Positions 29,233 to 38,647 of a DNA stretch of 64,000 nucleotides are shown piece after piece. This DNA comes from an uncultured bacterium. Its GTDB lineage: Bacteria > Acidobacteriota > Aminicenantia > Aminicenantales > CALLJL01. The stretch is taken from positions 88,506-152,505 of the forward strand of contig CALLJL010000001.1 of NCBI GenBank assembly GCA_938092135.1, in the 5' to 3' direction. Each line of letters begins with the position of its first letter. Positions within the stretch are counted from its first letter, which is position 1. Below the pieces are notes generated by a model. That model ran no database searches. It saw nothing but the letters and a program-made list of their open reading frames with translations, and was not told the origin of the DNA. Position numbers and translations under genes: made by a program.

Positions 29233-32200
29233 ATGGTTGAAAAGATTATTGAATGGTCAGCTCAAAATAGATTCTTTATTTTTATTGGCGTTGCGGTGGC
29301 GATCCTCGTCTCTATTTGGAGCCTCCAACGGGTGCCCCTCGATGCTATTCCCGATCTTTCGGACACGCAGGTAATTATTCTGGCGCGCTGGGACAGGCCG
29401 CCGGATATCATCGAGGACCAGGTGACTTATCCGATTGTTACCGCCCTGCTCGGAGCTCCTAAGGTTAGAGATATTCGCGGTTTTTCCGATTATGGCTATT
29501 CCTACGTTTATATCATTTTTGAGGACGGAACTGATGTTTACTGGGCTCGTTCCCGTGTGCTTGAGTACTTGAGCAAAGTAACCCCTTTACTTCCCCAAGG
29601 AGTCAAGGTGGAACTTGGACCGGATGCCACCGGAATTGGCTGGGTCTTCCAATATGCCCTTGTTGATCGCACCGGTCAGCACTCGCTTGAAAAGCTGCGG
29701 TCCTTTCAGGATTGGCATTTGAGGTATTTGCTTCAATCTGTGAAGGGAGTGGCTGAGGTGGCCACAGTTGGCGGATTTGTCCGCCAGTACCAGGTCATCA
29801 TCAACCCCGAAGCTCTCTTGGCCTACGGAATTGGGGTGAAGGATGTGGTCATGGCGCTTCGCCTGGCGAACAACGATGTCGGAGCGAGGCTAATTGAAAT
29901 TTCCGGTCGCGAATATATGGTCACGGGGAGGGGTTATGTTAAATCTAAGGAAGACATTGAACAAATTGGGTTAAAACATGACGAGGGAGGTATCCCCATA
30001 AGAATAAAAGATGTGGCTCGCGTCGACCTCGGACCGGATATTCGCCGTGGAGTAGCCGAGCTCGATGGCGAAGGTGAAGTCGTTGGCGGCATTGTCATCA
30101 TGCGCTATGGGGAGAATGCCCTCGAGGTGATAAAAAGAGTGAAAGAAAGGCTGGAAACAGTGGAGCTTCCGGCTGGCGTTGAACTTGTCACCACCTATGA
30201 CCGTTCTGACCTTATCCTTCGGTCAATTAATACGTTGAAAACCAAGCTCATCGAGGAAATGCTTATCGTCGCCCTGGTCATCTTTGTTTTTCTGTGGCAC
30301 TGGAGATCTGCTCTTGTTCCCGTTGTCACCCTGCCTCTGGCGGTGCTTCTTTCTTTTATTCCGATGTATTACTTACGGATTACCTCTAATATCATGTCGC
30401 TCGGCGGAATTGCTATTGCTATCGGTGCCATGGTGGATGCCACCATCGTCCTGGTGGAAAACACCCATAAGCGACTCGAGAGGTTCGCTGGCGGGGGCAA
30501 GCGAAAGCGGGAAGAGGTTATCATTCAAGCCACCAAAGAGGTTGGCCGGCCGATATTTTTTAGCCTGCTGGTGATTGCCGTTGCTTTCCTGCCCATTTTT
30601 ACCTTAGAAGCCTATGAGGGTCGCCTTTTCAAACCCCTGGCCTATACCAAAAACCTGGCCATGTTGTTTGCGGCCTTAGTGGCGATTACGGTAGCTCCGG
30701 CCTTGATCATCCTTCTTGTCAGGGGAAAAATTCACTCCGAAGAAAAACATCCGGTCAGTCGTTTTCTTTTTCGCCTTTACGAGCCGGCGGTTCACTTCAT
30801 CTTAAAAAAACCCTGGTGGGTTGTAATGGCTGCCCTTATTTTGATCTTGAGCATCCTTCCTGTTGCCCGCAAACTCGGCTCGGAGTTCATGCCGCCATTG
30901 AACGAAGGTTCAATTCTTTATATGCCCACGACATTACCTGGAATTTCGGTCACTGAGGCCAGCCGGCTGCTTCAGATTCAGGATAGGATTTTTCGGCAAT
31001 TTCCGGAAGTGGAACGGGTATTCGGAAAGGCGGGCCGGGCTGAAACGGCGACCGACCCGGCGCCATTTTCCATGATGGAAACGACAATTTTACTTAAACC
31101 CCAGAATGAATGGCGCAAAAAGGAGCGATGGTATTCAGGAAAAATTCCTGAGTTTTTACAAGGGCCTTTTAGAATTTTCTGGCCTGACCGGATTTCCTGG
31201 GAAGAATTGATTTACGGCGAGGGGGGACTTGACCAGGCCCTTCGTCTTCCAGGCGTGGTTAATGCTTGGACGATGCCCATCAAGGCGCGAATTGATATGT
31301 TGACGACAGGTGTGCGCACCCCTGTGGGGATAAAAATCTATGGAGATGACCTCAATAAATTGGAAGAAATTGGCGTTCAGATTGAACAGCTGCTGGCTGA
31401 AGTGCCTGGAACAAAAAGCGTCTATGCCGAGAGGGCGGCTCAGGGCTATTTCCTGGATATTAGGATAAAAAGGGATGAAATCTCCCGTTATGGGCTGAAC
31501 ATCGAAGATGTCCAGATGGAGCTGATGGCCGCTGTGGGCGGCGAGAATATTACCCAGACCATTGAGGGACGGGAACGATATCCCATCAATGTGCGCTATC
31601 CAAGAGAGTTGCGGGAGGATTTAGATAAATTAAAAGGAGTTTATCTTTCCACTCCCATGGGCACTCAAATTCCTTTAGCCCAGCTGGCCGATTTAGAGCT
31701 TAAACTAGGTCCAGGCATGATCCGGGACGAAAACGGGCGTCTTTCAAGTTATGTTTATATTGACGTTGCTGGTAGGGATATCGGGGGTTATGTTAAGGAG
31801 GTCAAGTCGCTTTTAAAAGAAAAACTGGCGCTTCCCTCGGGTTACTCATTGCAGTATTCAGGCCAGTATGAGTACATGGAGAGGGTCAAAAAAAGGATGC
31901 TTTTCGTTGTGCCCTTGACTATTTTTATCATCCTGATTCTTCTTTATCTTAACACGCGTTCCTTCGCCCAAACGATGATTGTTCTTTTGGCTGTGCCCTT
32001 TTCTCTAATTGGGGCTTTCTGGTTCCTTTATTTACTGGGCTACAACATGAGCATTGGCGTCTGGGCGGGGATAATTGCCCTATTGGGAGTTGATGCCGAA
32101 ACGGGAATTATTATGCTCCTTTACCTTGATCTGGCCTATAAAGAAAGAAAAGAGAAGGGACTTCTGCGGAATTTGAACGATCTAAAAGAGGCTATTATTC

Positions 32201-32466
32201 ACGGAGCTGTAAAGAGGGTAAGGCCAAAGATGATGACCGTGGGCACAACTTTCATGGGTCTTTTGCCGATCATGTGGTCACAGGCTCATGAAACCGGTGC
32301 TGACGTGATGAAAAGGATTGCCGCGCCGATGGTGGGCGGTATTTTTACGTCCTTCGTTATGGAACTTTTGGTCTACCCGGCGATATTTCTGCTCTGGAAA
32401 TGGCATAGCGAGGTAAAAAAATCAACCCAGGAAAGGGATCAAGCTGCCATGTCCGAGCCTGAATGA
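29233..32466 (+). CDS. cusA: CusA/CzcA-family heavy metal efflux RND transporter
   Basis: 1077 aa; RVPLDAIPDLSDTQVII, GAMVDATIVLVENTHKRLE, GVDAETGIIMLLYLDLAY. Confidence 0.95.
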   Translation: MVEKIIEWSAQNRFFIFIGVAVAILVSIWSLQRVPLDAIPDLSDTQVIILARWDRPPDIIEDQVTYPIVTALLGAPKVRDIRGFSDYGYSYVYIIFEDGTDVYWARSRVLEYLSKVTPLLPQGVKVELGPDATGIGWVFQYALVDRTGQHSLEKLRSFQDWHLRYLLQSVKGVAEVATVGGFVRQYQVIINPEALLAYGIGVKDVVMALRLANNDVGARLIEISGREYMVTGRGYVKSKEDIEQIGLKHDEGGIPIRIKDVARVDLGPDIRRGVAELDGEGEVVGGIVIMRYGENALEVIKRVKERLETVELPAGVELVTTYDRSDLILRSINTLKTKLIEEMLIVALVIFVFLWHWRSALVPVVTLPLAVLLSFIPMYYLRITSNIMSLGGIAIAIGAMVDATIVLVENTHKRLERFAGGGKRKREEVIIQATKEVGRPIFFSLLVIAVAFLPIFTLEAYEGRLFKPLAYTKNLAMLFAALVAITVAPALIILLVRGKIHSEEKHPVSRFLFRLYEPAVHFILKKPWWVVMAALILILSILPVARKLGSEFMPPLNEGSILYMPTTLPGISVTEASRLLQIQDRIFRQFPEVERVFGKAGRAETATDPAPFSMMETTILLKPQNEWRKKERWYSGKIPEFLQGPFRIFWPDRISWEELIYGEGGLDQALRLPGVVNAWTMPIKARIDMLTTGVRTPVGIKIYGDDLNKLEEIGVQIEQLLAEVPGTKSVYAERAAQGYFLDIRIKRDEISRYGLNIEDVQMELMAAVGGENITQTIEGRERYPINVRYPRELREDLDKLKGVYLSTPMGTQIPLAQLADLELKLGPGMIRDENGRLSSYVYIDVAGRDIGGYVKEVKSLLKEKLALPSGYSLQYSGQYEYMERVKKRMLFVVPLTIFIILILLYLNTRSFAQTMIVLLAVPFSLIGAFWFLYLLGYNMSIGVWAGIIALLGVDAETGIIMLLYLDLAYKERKEKGLLRNLNDLKEAIIHGAVKRVRPKMMTVGTTFMGLLPIMWSQAHETGADVMKRIAAPMVGGIFTSFVMELLVYPAIFLLWKWHSEVKKSTQERDQAAMSEPE

Positions 32467-32664
32467 TTGGCTTAAATGATTTTAGCGCCCTGAAGGGCAA
32501 AGGACGGAAGAAAAGAGGAGAAAGGATAGAATGAGAAAAAGGAGAAAACATAATGAGTTAAATTTAAACAGGAGTTCTGGCCCAAGCCGGCTTTTAACCC
32601 AAGTTGAATTAGGCCAGAAAATAAAGGAGAAACAAATGCAGGAAAAAAATAAAAAGGAGGCAAT

Positions 32665-33267
32665 ATGAAAAAAGAAAGGTTTATGGCTTTAGGTCTTCTG
32701 GTGGCCATCGTTATTTTTCTGGGTGTTTTTGCTTTAGCTGAAGAAGTCCGCGACCCGGTTTGTGGCATGAAGCTTGACCCGGCTAAAGCTAAATTCAGTA
32801 CAGAATATATGGGCAAAAAGTATTATTTCTGCTCAGCTGATTGTCAGGCTGAATTCAAGAAAAATCCAGGAAAATATGTTCCTTCCATGGAGCCGTCAGC
32901 CGACCTCGGAGCTGTTTGTTGTTCTCTTTCCAAGGAAATGATGGCCGAGGTTAAATTAGAAAAAAAAGAAACACCGGACGGCTTAGAGATTACGATGACT
33001 TCAACTAAATCGGAAGTGGTTAAGAAGTTACAAGAGACTTTGGGGGAATGCCATCAGGAAATGATAGTGGCTGAACATGGTGAGCCCTGCCAGAAAAAAC
33101 AAATGATGGAAAAACAAGCTCATGGGGAGCATATGGCTCAGCATCAGCACGCCACCAGTGAAACTGGAACCAAGGCCACCTGTTGTTTGATGCATGATAA
33201 AAATTATGAGGTTAAATTGATTAACCTGAATAATGGCGTTCGATTGGAATTAAAGAAAAAGAGCTGA
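32665..33267 (+). CDS. Exported YHS-domain metal-binding protein with His/Cys-rich C-terminus
   Basis: VRDPVCGMKLDPAKAKFSTEYMGKKYYFCSADCQAEFKKNPGKY; later HGEHMAQHQHA and CC motifs. Confidence 0.85.
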   Translation: MKKERFMALGLLVAIVIFLGVFALAEEVRDPVCGMKLDPAKAKFSTEYMGKKYYFCSADCQAEFKKNPGKYVPSMEPSADLGAVCCSLSKEMMAEVKLEKKETPDGLEITMTSTKSEVVKKLQETLGECHQEMIVAEHGEPCQKKQMMEKQAHGEHMAQHQHATSETGTKATCCLMHDKNYEVKLINLNNGVRLELKKKS

Positions 33268-33388
33268 ACTTATCGTCGGGTTAAGTAAGAAAAAATAATT
33301 GACTAACAAAGGCAAAAATTAACTCACCCATAAAGCTATTTCTTTATGATTTTGTTCCATTGACAGCTTCTTATTTTTGGTTATTATG

Positions 33389-33406
33389 TATGCTCAATAG
33401 CGCATA
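33389..33406. promoter_or_regulatory. Imperfect inverted repeat TATGCTCAA-TAGCGCATA, candidate ArsR-family operator
   Basis: 7/9 paired positions, 10 bp upstream of the ArsR-family start codon. Confidence 0.45.
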
Positions 33407-33415
33407 GGAGAATAT

Positions 33416-33850
33416 ATGATTGAAAAATACTCCCTCATATTCAAGGCTCTTTCCGATAAGACAAGATTAAGAATAATCCATTTGCTCCTTTGGGCTGGAC
33501 TAAATCTTTGCGTTTGCGAAATTGTCGATTCTCTCGGCGAGTCCCAGTATAACGTTTCCAAACACCTGAAAGAGCTAAAGTATGCTGATTTAATCGAGGA
33601 AAAGAAAATGGGTAAATGGGTTAGTTATGGCCTGAAATCTTCTCCTGATGATTTTAAGAAAAAAATTTTTGAAGCTATAGCTTCAATGCCTGATGAGGTA
33701 ACCACTAAAGACAAAATAAGACTTGAAGCCAGGCTTGGTCTGAGAAAGGAAGGAAAGTGTGTCATTGGATTTAAAAGTGAACAATGGGCTGCTGTCCTTA
33801 AGAAAATCACTAAAATAGAGGAGACTGACCATGTTCAGAAAACCGACTAA
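33416..33850 (+). CDS. ArsR-family transcriptional regulator
   Basis: LSDKTRLRIIHLLLWAGLNLCVCEIVDSLGESQYNVSKHLKELKYADLIEEKKMGKWVSY. Confidence 0.9.
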   Translation: MIEKYSLIFKALSDKTRLRIIHLLLWAGLNLCVCEIVDSLGESQYNVSKHLKELKYADLIEEKKMGKWVSYGLKSSPDDFKKKIFEAIASMPDEVTTKDKIRLEARLGLRKEGKCVIGFKSEQWAAVLKKITKIEETDHVQKTD

Positions 33851-35138
33851 GAAAGAGCTATTTTATCTGCTCCTTATCTTTGTCTTCTATTTCGGTGCTT
33901 TAGTCTATGTTTATCAACATGATCTTTCCTTTGGAGCCCTTTTTAAATATGGTTTACTGCAGGCGAAAGGAATTCAGGCAGATGAAGCCAGAGTTTCCGA
34001 TATTGATACCCCCCTTTCCTGGAATATCCTCCAAGTTCTCTGGTTTATTTTTCTCAAAGGCGCGGCCGTTTTGGTCGAGTTATTTCAATACTGGGTAGTG
34101 GGCATGCTTATAGCCGCCTGCCTTGTCGTTTTTGTGCCATGGCAGAAGGTTAGAGAAAAGATGGGCTATGGCGGACTTGCGGCTAATTTTATTGCGGCCA
34201 CCGCTGGCGCAATTATCCCCATTTGTTCCTGCGGAATCGTGCCTGTCCTAGCCGGAATGGTCGAGGCTGGGATTCCCTTGGGGCCGACTATGGCCTTTCT
34301 TATCGCTGCTCCGATGCTGAATGTCCCTGCCGTTTTTATTACAGCGGGTGTTTTAGGATGGAAGCTGGCGATCGGGAGAATCCTTGGCACTTTTTTTATT
34401 GCTCTCCTCGTCGGTGGCGTTATTACCCGATGGCAGAGAAGGCAACGCTTTTTGAGGCGGTTCATAAAGCTAAGTATTACTCCCCGCCTGCCGGCTGAAC
34501 TTCAAAAATTTGCCTTTAAAGTGGGGATGGCTCTTTCGAAAAACCCCAAAGGACTTCCCACTGAAAGGCTTGCTCCTGGAGAAGAAGAAAAGCTTTTTCT
34601 CCTAGCCGAAGCCGGTATTATTGACCGCAATAGGGAAGGCCTCTGGTATCTTCCCGCAGTCAGCGAAGTCTCGACCAATGCTTCGGCGGCTTGCTTTGTT
34701 TTGCCCACGGGTGATCAGCGGCTTTCCTTTTTCCAGGGAATAAAAAGGATGCTCCAGACAGCCTGGGATTTTTTTCTTCAACTCAATTATTACCTAATTC
34801 TCGCCGTTATCATTGCCGGGGCGATAAAAGTAATAATTCCCACTAAGGTTGTGATAAGCCTCGTTGGTGGCGAAAAGCTCAATTCGGTCCTAGTTTCCTC
34901 TTTTATCGCCGTCCTTGCTTATGTCTGCACCTATGTTGAAGTGCCTACAGCCCTCGCTTTGATTCAAAAAGGCATGGGGGGAGGGGCGACTCTGGCTTAT
35001 CTCCTTGGTGGGCCAGGATTATCTCTTCCCTCGATTGCTATGCTTTCCGGAGTTTTTAAGGCTAGAATCCTGGCTTTATATGTGGGAATAAGTTTTATCG
35101 GCTGTGTTATAGCCGGTTATATCTTTAATCTTTTGTAG
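33831..35138 (+). CDS. DUF318/ArsP/SO_0444-like permease
   Basis: 435 aa multi-TM; PICSCGIVPVLAGMVEAGIPLGPTMAFLIAAPMLNVPA. Confidence 0.85.
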   Translation: MFRKPTKKELFYLLLIFVFYFGALVYVYQHDLSFGALFKYGLLQAKGIQADEARVSDIDTPLSWNILQVLWFIFLKGAAVLVELFQYWVVGMLIAACLVVFVPWQKVREKMGYGGLAANFIAATAGAIIPICSCGIVPVLAGMVEAGIPLGPTMAFLIAAPMLNVPAVFITAGVLGWKLAIGRILGTFFIALLVGGVITRWQRRQRFLRRFIKLSITPRLPAELQKFAFKVGMALSKNPKGLPTERLAPGEEEKLFLLAEAGIIDRNREGLWYLPAVSEVSTNASAACFVLPTGDQRLSFFQGIKRMLQTAWDFFLQLNYYLILAVIIAGAIKVIIPTKVVISLVGGEKLNSVLVSSFIAVLAYVCTYVEVPTALALIQKGMGGGATLAYLLGGPGLSLPSIAMLSGVFKARILALYVGISFIGCVIAGYIFNLL

Positions 35139-35148
35139 GAGGTAAACT

Positions 35149-35343
35149 GTGAGTAAAGAAAAAGTTATTGAGCTTTTTAAGAGCTTGAGTCCTGAGGAGA
35201 AAATTGAGGTGGTTAAAGCTATTATGCCTGAATTTTGCCAGAACATGATGAAGGACCCCCGACAAATGCAGGAGATTATGAAAGTGATGATGGCTTTCAT
35301 GGGAGGCGATATGGCAACCTGGATGGGTATGATGAAAGGCTAA
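35149..35343 (+). CDS. Hypothetical small Met-rich protein
   Basis: 64 aa, SPEEKIEVVKAIMPEFCQNMMKDPRQMQEIMKVMMAFMGGDMATWMGMMKG; close spacing in operon. Confidence 0.5.
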   Translation: MSKEKVIELFKSLSPEEKIEVVKAIMPEFCQNMMKDPRQMQEIMKVMMAFMGGDMATWMGMMKG

Positions 35344-35435
35344 AATTTAGAAAGCTAAAAAAGCAAAAGGAAAAAATAAGAAATAGACATAATGAAAAAA
35401 AGGAAAAAAAGATATAATATTAAAAGGAGGTTTTA

Positions 35436-35795
35436 ATGAAGACGAACAACCACATAGTGAGAATATTTACCATGCCCCTTCAGTTTCCCTGTGGCCCCCA
35501 ATCAGCCTGTTGCGGTCCTATTGGACAATCAGAGGAAGAGATCCAACAGCTAAAAGATTACATTGAAAATAGCCTTGGGGTTAAGGTCGAAGTCAAAAAT
35601 GTTATCAAGGGAGAGGATATGAAGGCCCATCGTGAGATTCTCTCTCTTTTTCGCACTTTCGGACCAATGTCTCTCCCCATAATAGCTGTCAACGACGAGG
35701 TCGTTTCCATGGGTAGACCCACCCCCGAAGAAGCTGTCGAAGCCCTTCGGGAAAAAATAAACCAAGTTGAAGCAGCGAGTCAGGGAGGTGAGTGA
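35436..35795 (+). CDS. ArsD-like/thioredoxin-fold protein with N-terminal Cys cluster
   Basis: FPCGPQSACCGP near N-terminus, MSLPIIAVNDEVVSMGRPTPEEAVEAL. Confidence 0.55.
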   Translation: MKTNNHIVRIFTMPLQFPCGPQSACCGPIGQSEEEIQQLKDYIENSLGVKVEVKNVIKGEDMKAHREILSLFRTFGPMSLPIIAVNDEVVSMGRPTPEEAVEALREKINQVEAASQGGE

Positions 35796-35798
35796 GAA

Positions 35799-36014
35799 AT
35801 GCCCATTTATGAATTTATCTGTCCCGTCTGCAAGGAGAAAATTGAAATTATCGCCAGTATTTCCGAGAAGCAAAAAGGTCTGAAGCCCCTATGTCCCAAG
35901 TGCGGAAATGAAAAAATGATTCAGGTCTTCAGCGGTTTTGCTGTTGGCTCTTCTCGTGGATCCTCAGGTAGTTCCTTTTGTCCGCCCACAGCCGGTCCCG
36001 GATGCTGTAGATAA
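35799..36014 (+). CDS. FmdB-like zinc-ribbon protein
   Basis: MPIYEFICPVCKEKIEIIA...CPKCGNEKMIQVFSGF; Ser/Gly tail ending CPPTAGPGCCR. Confidence 0.85.
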   Translation: MPIYEFICPVCKEKIEIIASISEKQKGLKPLCPKCGNEKMIQVFSGFAVGSSRGSSGSSFCPPTAGPGCCR

Positions 36015-36048
36015 TAGGCCGATGAGATTTAGATCTCGAAGAGGCTAA

Positions 36049-36435
36049 ATGGACAACTTAGAGTCCAATTTAATCGACGAAAAACTGGAAAGGGCCATTA
36101 AAGAATTCGCCGAGGCGATAGCTGAATCTCCTGAATTTTTAGCCTATGAGGAAGCCAGGAAAAATCTCAAGGATGACCAGGAGACCCAGAAAATTCTGTA
36201 TGAATATGAAGAGAAACGACAATTATTCCAGATGTTCGGGAATCCTGATGATAGCCAATTGCAGGCTGAATTCAGGGCTTATCGGGATAAAATGCTTACC
36301 AATTTCACCATCCGCAATTATCTCAAGAAACAAGATGAACTTATGGTCTTTTTCCAGAAGTTAGGCCATTTAATTAATGAGGTCGCCGGATTTGATTTCG
36401 GCCAGGCCTGCGCTCCACCGACCGGTTGCTGTTAA
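36049..36435 (+). CDS. YlbF/YmcA family protein with C-terminal Cys tail
   Basis: AEAIAESPEFLAYEEARKNLKDDQETQKILYEYEEKRQLFQ...; ends ACAPPTGCC. Confidence 0.75.
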   Translation: MDNLESNLIDEKLERAIKEFAEAIAESPEFLAYEEARKNLKDDQETQKILYEYEEKRQLFQMFGNPDDSQLQAEFRAYRDKMLTNFTIRNYLKKQDELMVFFQKLGHLINEVAGFDFGQACAPPTGCC

Positions 36436-36537
36436 AGAGGAAGAAGATGAACCAGAAAGTTAGGGAAAAAGCCATAGAATTTGCTTTAGCCATAAAAAAT
36501 TCTTTGATCATCGTCGCCTATATTGAGGCGCAAAAAA

Positions 36538-36810
36538 ATGGAAACCGATAGGGAAACGCAAGAACTCATTTCTCAATTTCTGAATAAACAAAGAGAGCTC
36601 TGGCTTAATCAAAGAAATAGAAATCTCACTCGAGATGAGATCGCAAGTTTCAGGAATCTCCAAAATAAGATCATTGCCAATCCTGTTATTAGAAAGTTTT
36701 CCTTAGCTCAGATCCAAGCTTTTGATTTTTGTCGCCTTGTGGCCGGGAGATTAAGCGAACTCTTAGGCACTGATTTTGGAACTTTGATATCTCCGCCGTC
36801 AAGCTGTTAA
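36538..36810 (+). CDS. YlbF-like protein, second copy, C-terminal Cys
   Basis: METDRETQELISQFLNKQREL...; ends ISPPSSC. Confidence 0.55.
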   Translation: METDRETQELISQFLNKQRELWLNQRNRNLTRDEIASFRNLQNKIIANPVIRKFSLAQIQAFDFCRLVAGRLSELLGTDFGTLISPPSSC

Positions 36811-36828
36811 AAGCAGAAAGGATAAATT

Positions 36829-37110
36829 TTGAGAACAAGGAGCGGGAAAGAAAAAGAAATTGTTCTTTATACTAAACCGAATTGTCCTCTCTGCCTGGAG
36901 GTGGAAGAACTCCTTGAGGATATAGGCGAGCGTCTCGGCTTCTCTTTTTCTAAAGTAAATATCCTCGAAAATAGTCATATCTATGAAAAATATAAGGACC
37001 AAATCCCGGTTGTTGAGTTTGGAGACGGTCAATCTCTTTTTGGGAAAATAAGTCGGAAAGAATTAACCCAAAAGATTTATGCTTTTATCGGCGAGCGGCA
37101 AAAAGGATAG
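36829..37110 (+). CDS. Glutaredoxin-like protein (DUF836-type)
   Basis: IVLYTKPNCPLCLEVEELLEDIG...IPVVEFGDGQSLFGKIS; TTG start. Confidence 0.7.
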   Translation: MRTRSGKEKEIVLYTKPNCPLCLEVEELLEDIGERLGFSFSKVNILENSHIYEKYKDQIPVVEFGDGQSLFGKISRKELTQKIYAFIGERQKG

Positions 37111-37119
37111 GTTAATGCT

Positions 37120-37724
37120 GGTAGGGAAAAACGATTATCCTGAAGGGCGCCGGCGGAATGGCGGCCTGTCAGGCCGTCGAAATTATAGCCCAGCTACGAA
37201 TCAGGCTGGCTGATGTCTATGTCATTATGACCAGAGCAGCGACAAGGTTTATAAGTCCTCTTTCCTTAGAAACCGTCTCCCTTCACCCCCGTCGTGACCG
37301 ACATATTTGTTGAGCCGAAACAATGGAATATTCCTCCCATTTTTTTAGCCCAGATGGCCGACATCTTTCTCATTGTGCCGGCGAAGCTAATCTCATCGTT
37401 AAAATCGCCAATGGCATCGCCGATGATATGCTGTCGATGACAATCATGGCCACCCGAGCGCCTGTCGTCATTGCTCCGGCAATGAATGAGAATATGTGGC
37501 TAAACCCAATTGTTCAGGGAAATCTGGAAAAGCTAAAAAAGCTGGGCTATCAATTTGTTGGACCGGAATATGGTCCGATGGCCTGCGGCGGCGAAGGCTG
37601 GGGCAAGCTGGCCAGAGTTGAAAGCATCATAGCTAAATTAATAGAGATTTCTGAGGAAATAGATAAGAGATTAATCCGCCGGAGAAATAAAGAAAAAAAA
37701 TTGAGGGAGGAAAATAATAAATAA
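37120..37724 (+). pseudogene. Frameshifted CoaC-type flavoprotein (phosphopantothenoylcysteine decarboxylase-like)
   Basis: Fragments in successive frames: KTIILKGAGGMAACQAVEIIAQL...MTRAATRFISPLS / PVVTDIFVEPKQWNIPPIFLAQMADIFLIVPA / EANLIVKIANGIADDMLSMTIMATRAPVVIAPAMNENMW. Confidence 0.7.
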
Positions 37725-37975
37725 TAAAAGGAAGATTTTCTGGAAGAAACGAGCAAGATTGGGTTTGTTGAGCAACAGGTAAGGCTTGGGAAAGTTTCCT
37801 CAAGAGCGGATGAGAGAGCATATTTTTTTCAGACCGCCTGGCGGCTCAGTTTCAATTAAAGAGCTGAAAGGCATCAAACGTAGGTTCGACAAGAGAAATA
37901 AGGGCGGCAGCTTTAAAGCGGGAGACACAGGGCAGAGGCCGCCGGTTCAAAAAAATGAGACGACAGGAGGCAAAA

Positions 37976-38248
37976 ATGCTTGATAAAGACAGGGTTTTGG
38001 CAGCCTTAAATGAGGTGATTGACCCGGAGATAGGAATGAGTTTGCCTGAGCTGAATATGATCAAGGAAGTTAATGTCGACGATGAAGTAATTGAGATTAA
38101 AATGGTATTAACCGTTCCCTTCTGTCCATTGGCCACATTCCTGGTTGAGGAAGTTAAGAGAAAAATGGCTGAGGTGGCTGAAGGCAGAAAAGTGAAGGTT
38201 GTCGTCCTTGATGAGCCCTGGAGACCACCGGAGAGTTTCAGGAAATAA
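37976..38248 (+). CDS. DUF59/MIP18 (SufT-like) family protein
   Basis: RVLAALNEVIDPEIGMSLPELNMIKEVNVDDEVIEIKMVLTVPFCPLATFLVEEVKRKM. Confidence 0.85.
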   Translation: MLDKDRVLAALNEVIDPEIGMSLPELNMIKEVNVDDEVIEIKMVLTVPFCPLATFLVEEVKRKMAEVAEGRKVKVVVLDEPWRPPESFRK

Positions 38249-38647
38249 CATTGGATTGAAGCTGTAATCAACAATAAACAGAAAATGGTTAAAGGGTCCA
38301 TTCTGGCTTTTATAAATTCCTATTCTTGCAAGGTTTAAGCCTTGGCTTTAATCTCTATCTTGATAAGCCTACCTGTCTTGTGGCAAAAATATCCTGGAAG
38401 GAGAAGTTTTCGCTCTTCCTTGATATGAGAGCCAGGCGGGTTGAAAGGTGCCTTTAGATTGTTGCAGGGGAAGATGCTGGTGAGGAGAAAGACAAAGGGT
38501 TCGAGAAAGAGGCCCTTCGGAAAGGCAAGAGGCTGTGGGCAGGGTCTTTAAAACCCCAGGTTCTTTATAACGAGGTCTTGCCTTTTGGGAGAGGGCCTCG
38601 GCAGATTATTATTTTTATACCAGAAAGGATAAAGGCAAAAGGAGAAA

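Noticed and set aside
38300-38640. Possible gene between DUF59 and CMD genes
   Set aside because: All frames are interrupted and no family could be recognized; may be decayed sequence, but this cannot be supported.
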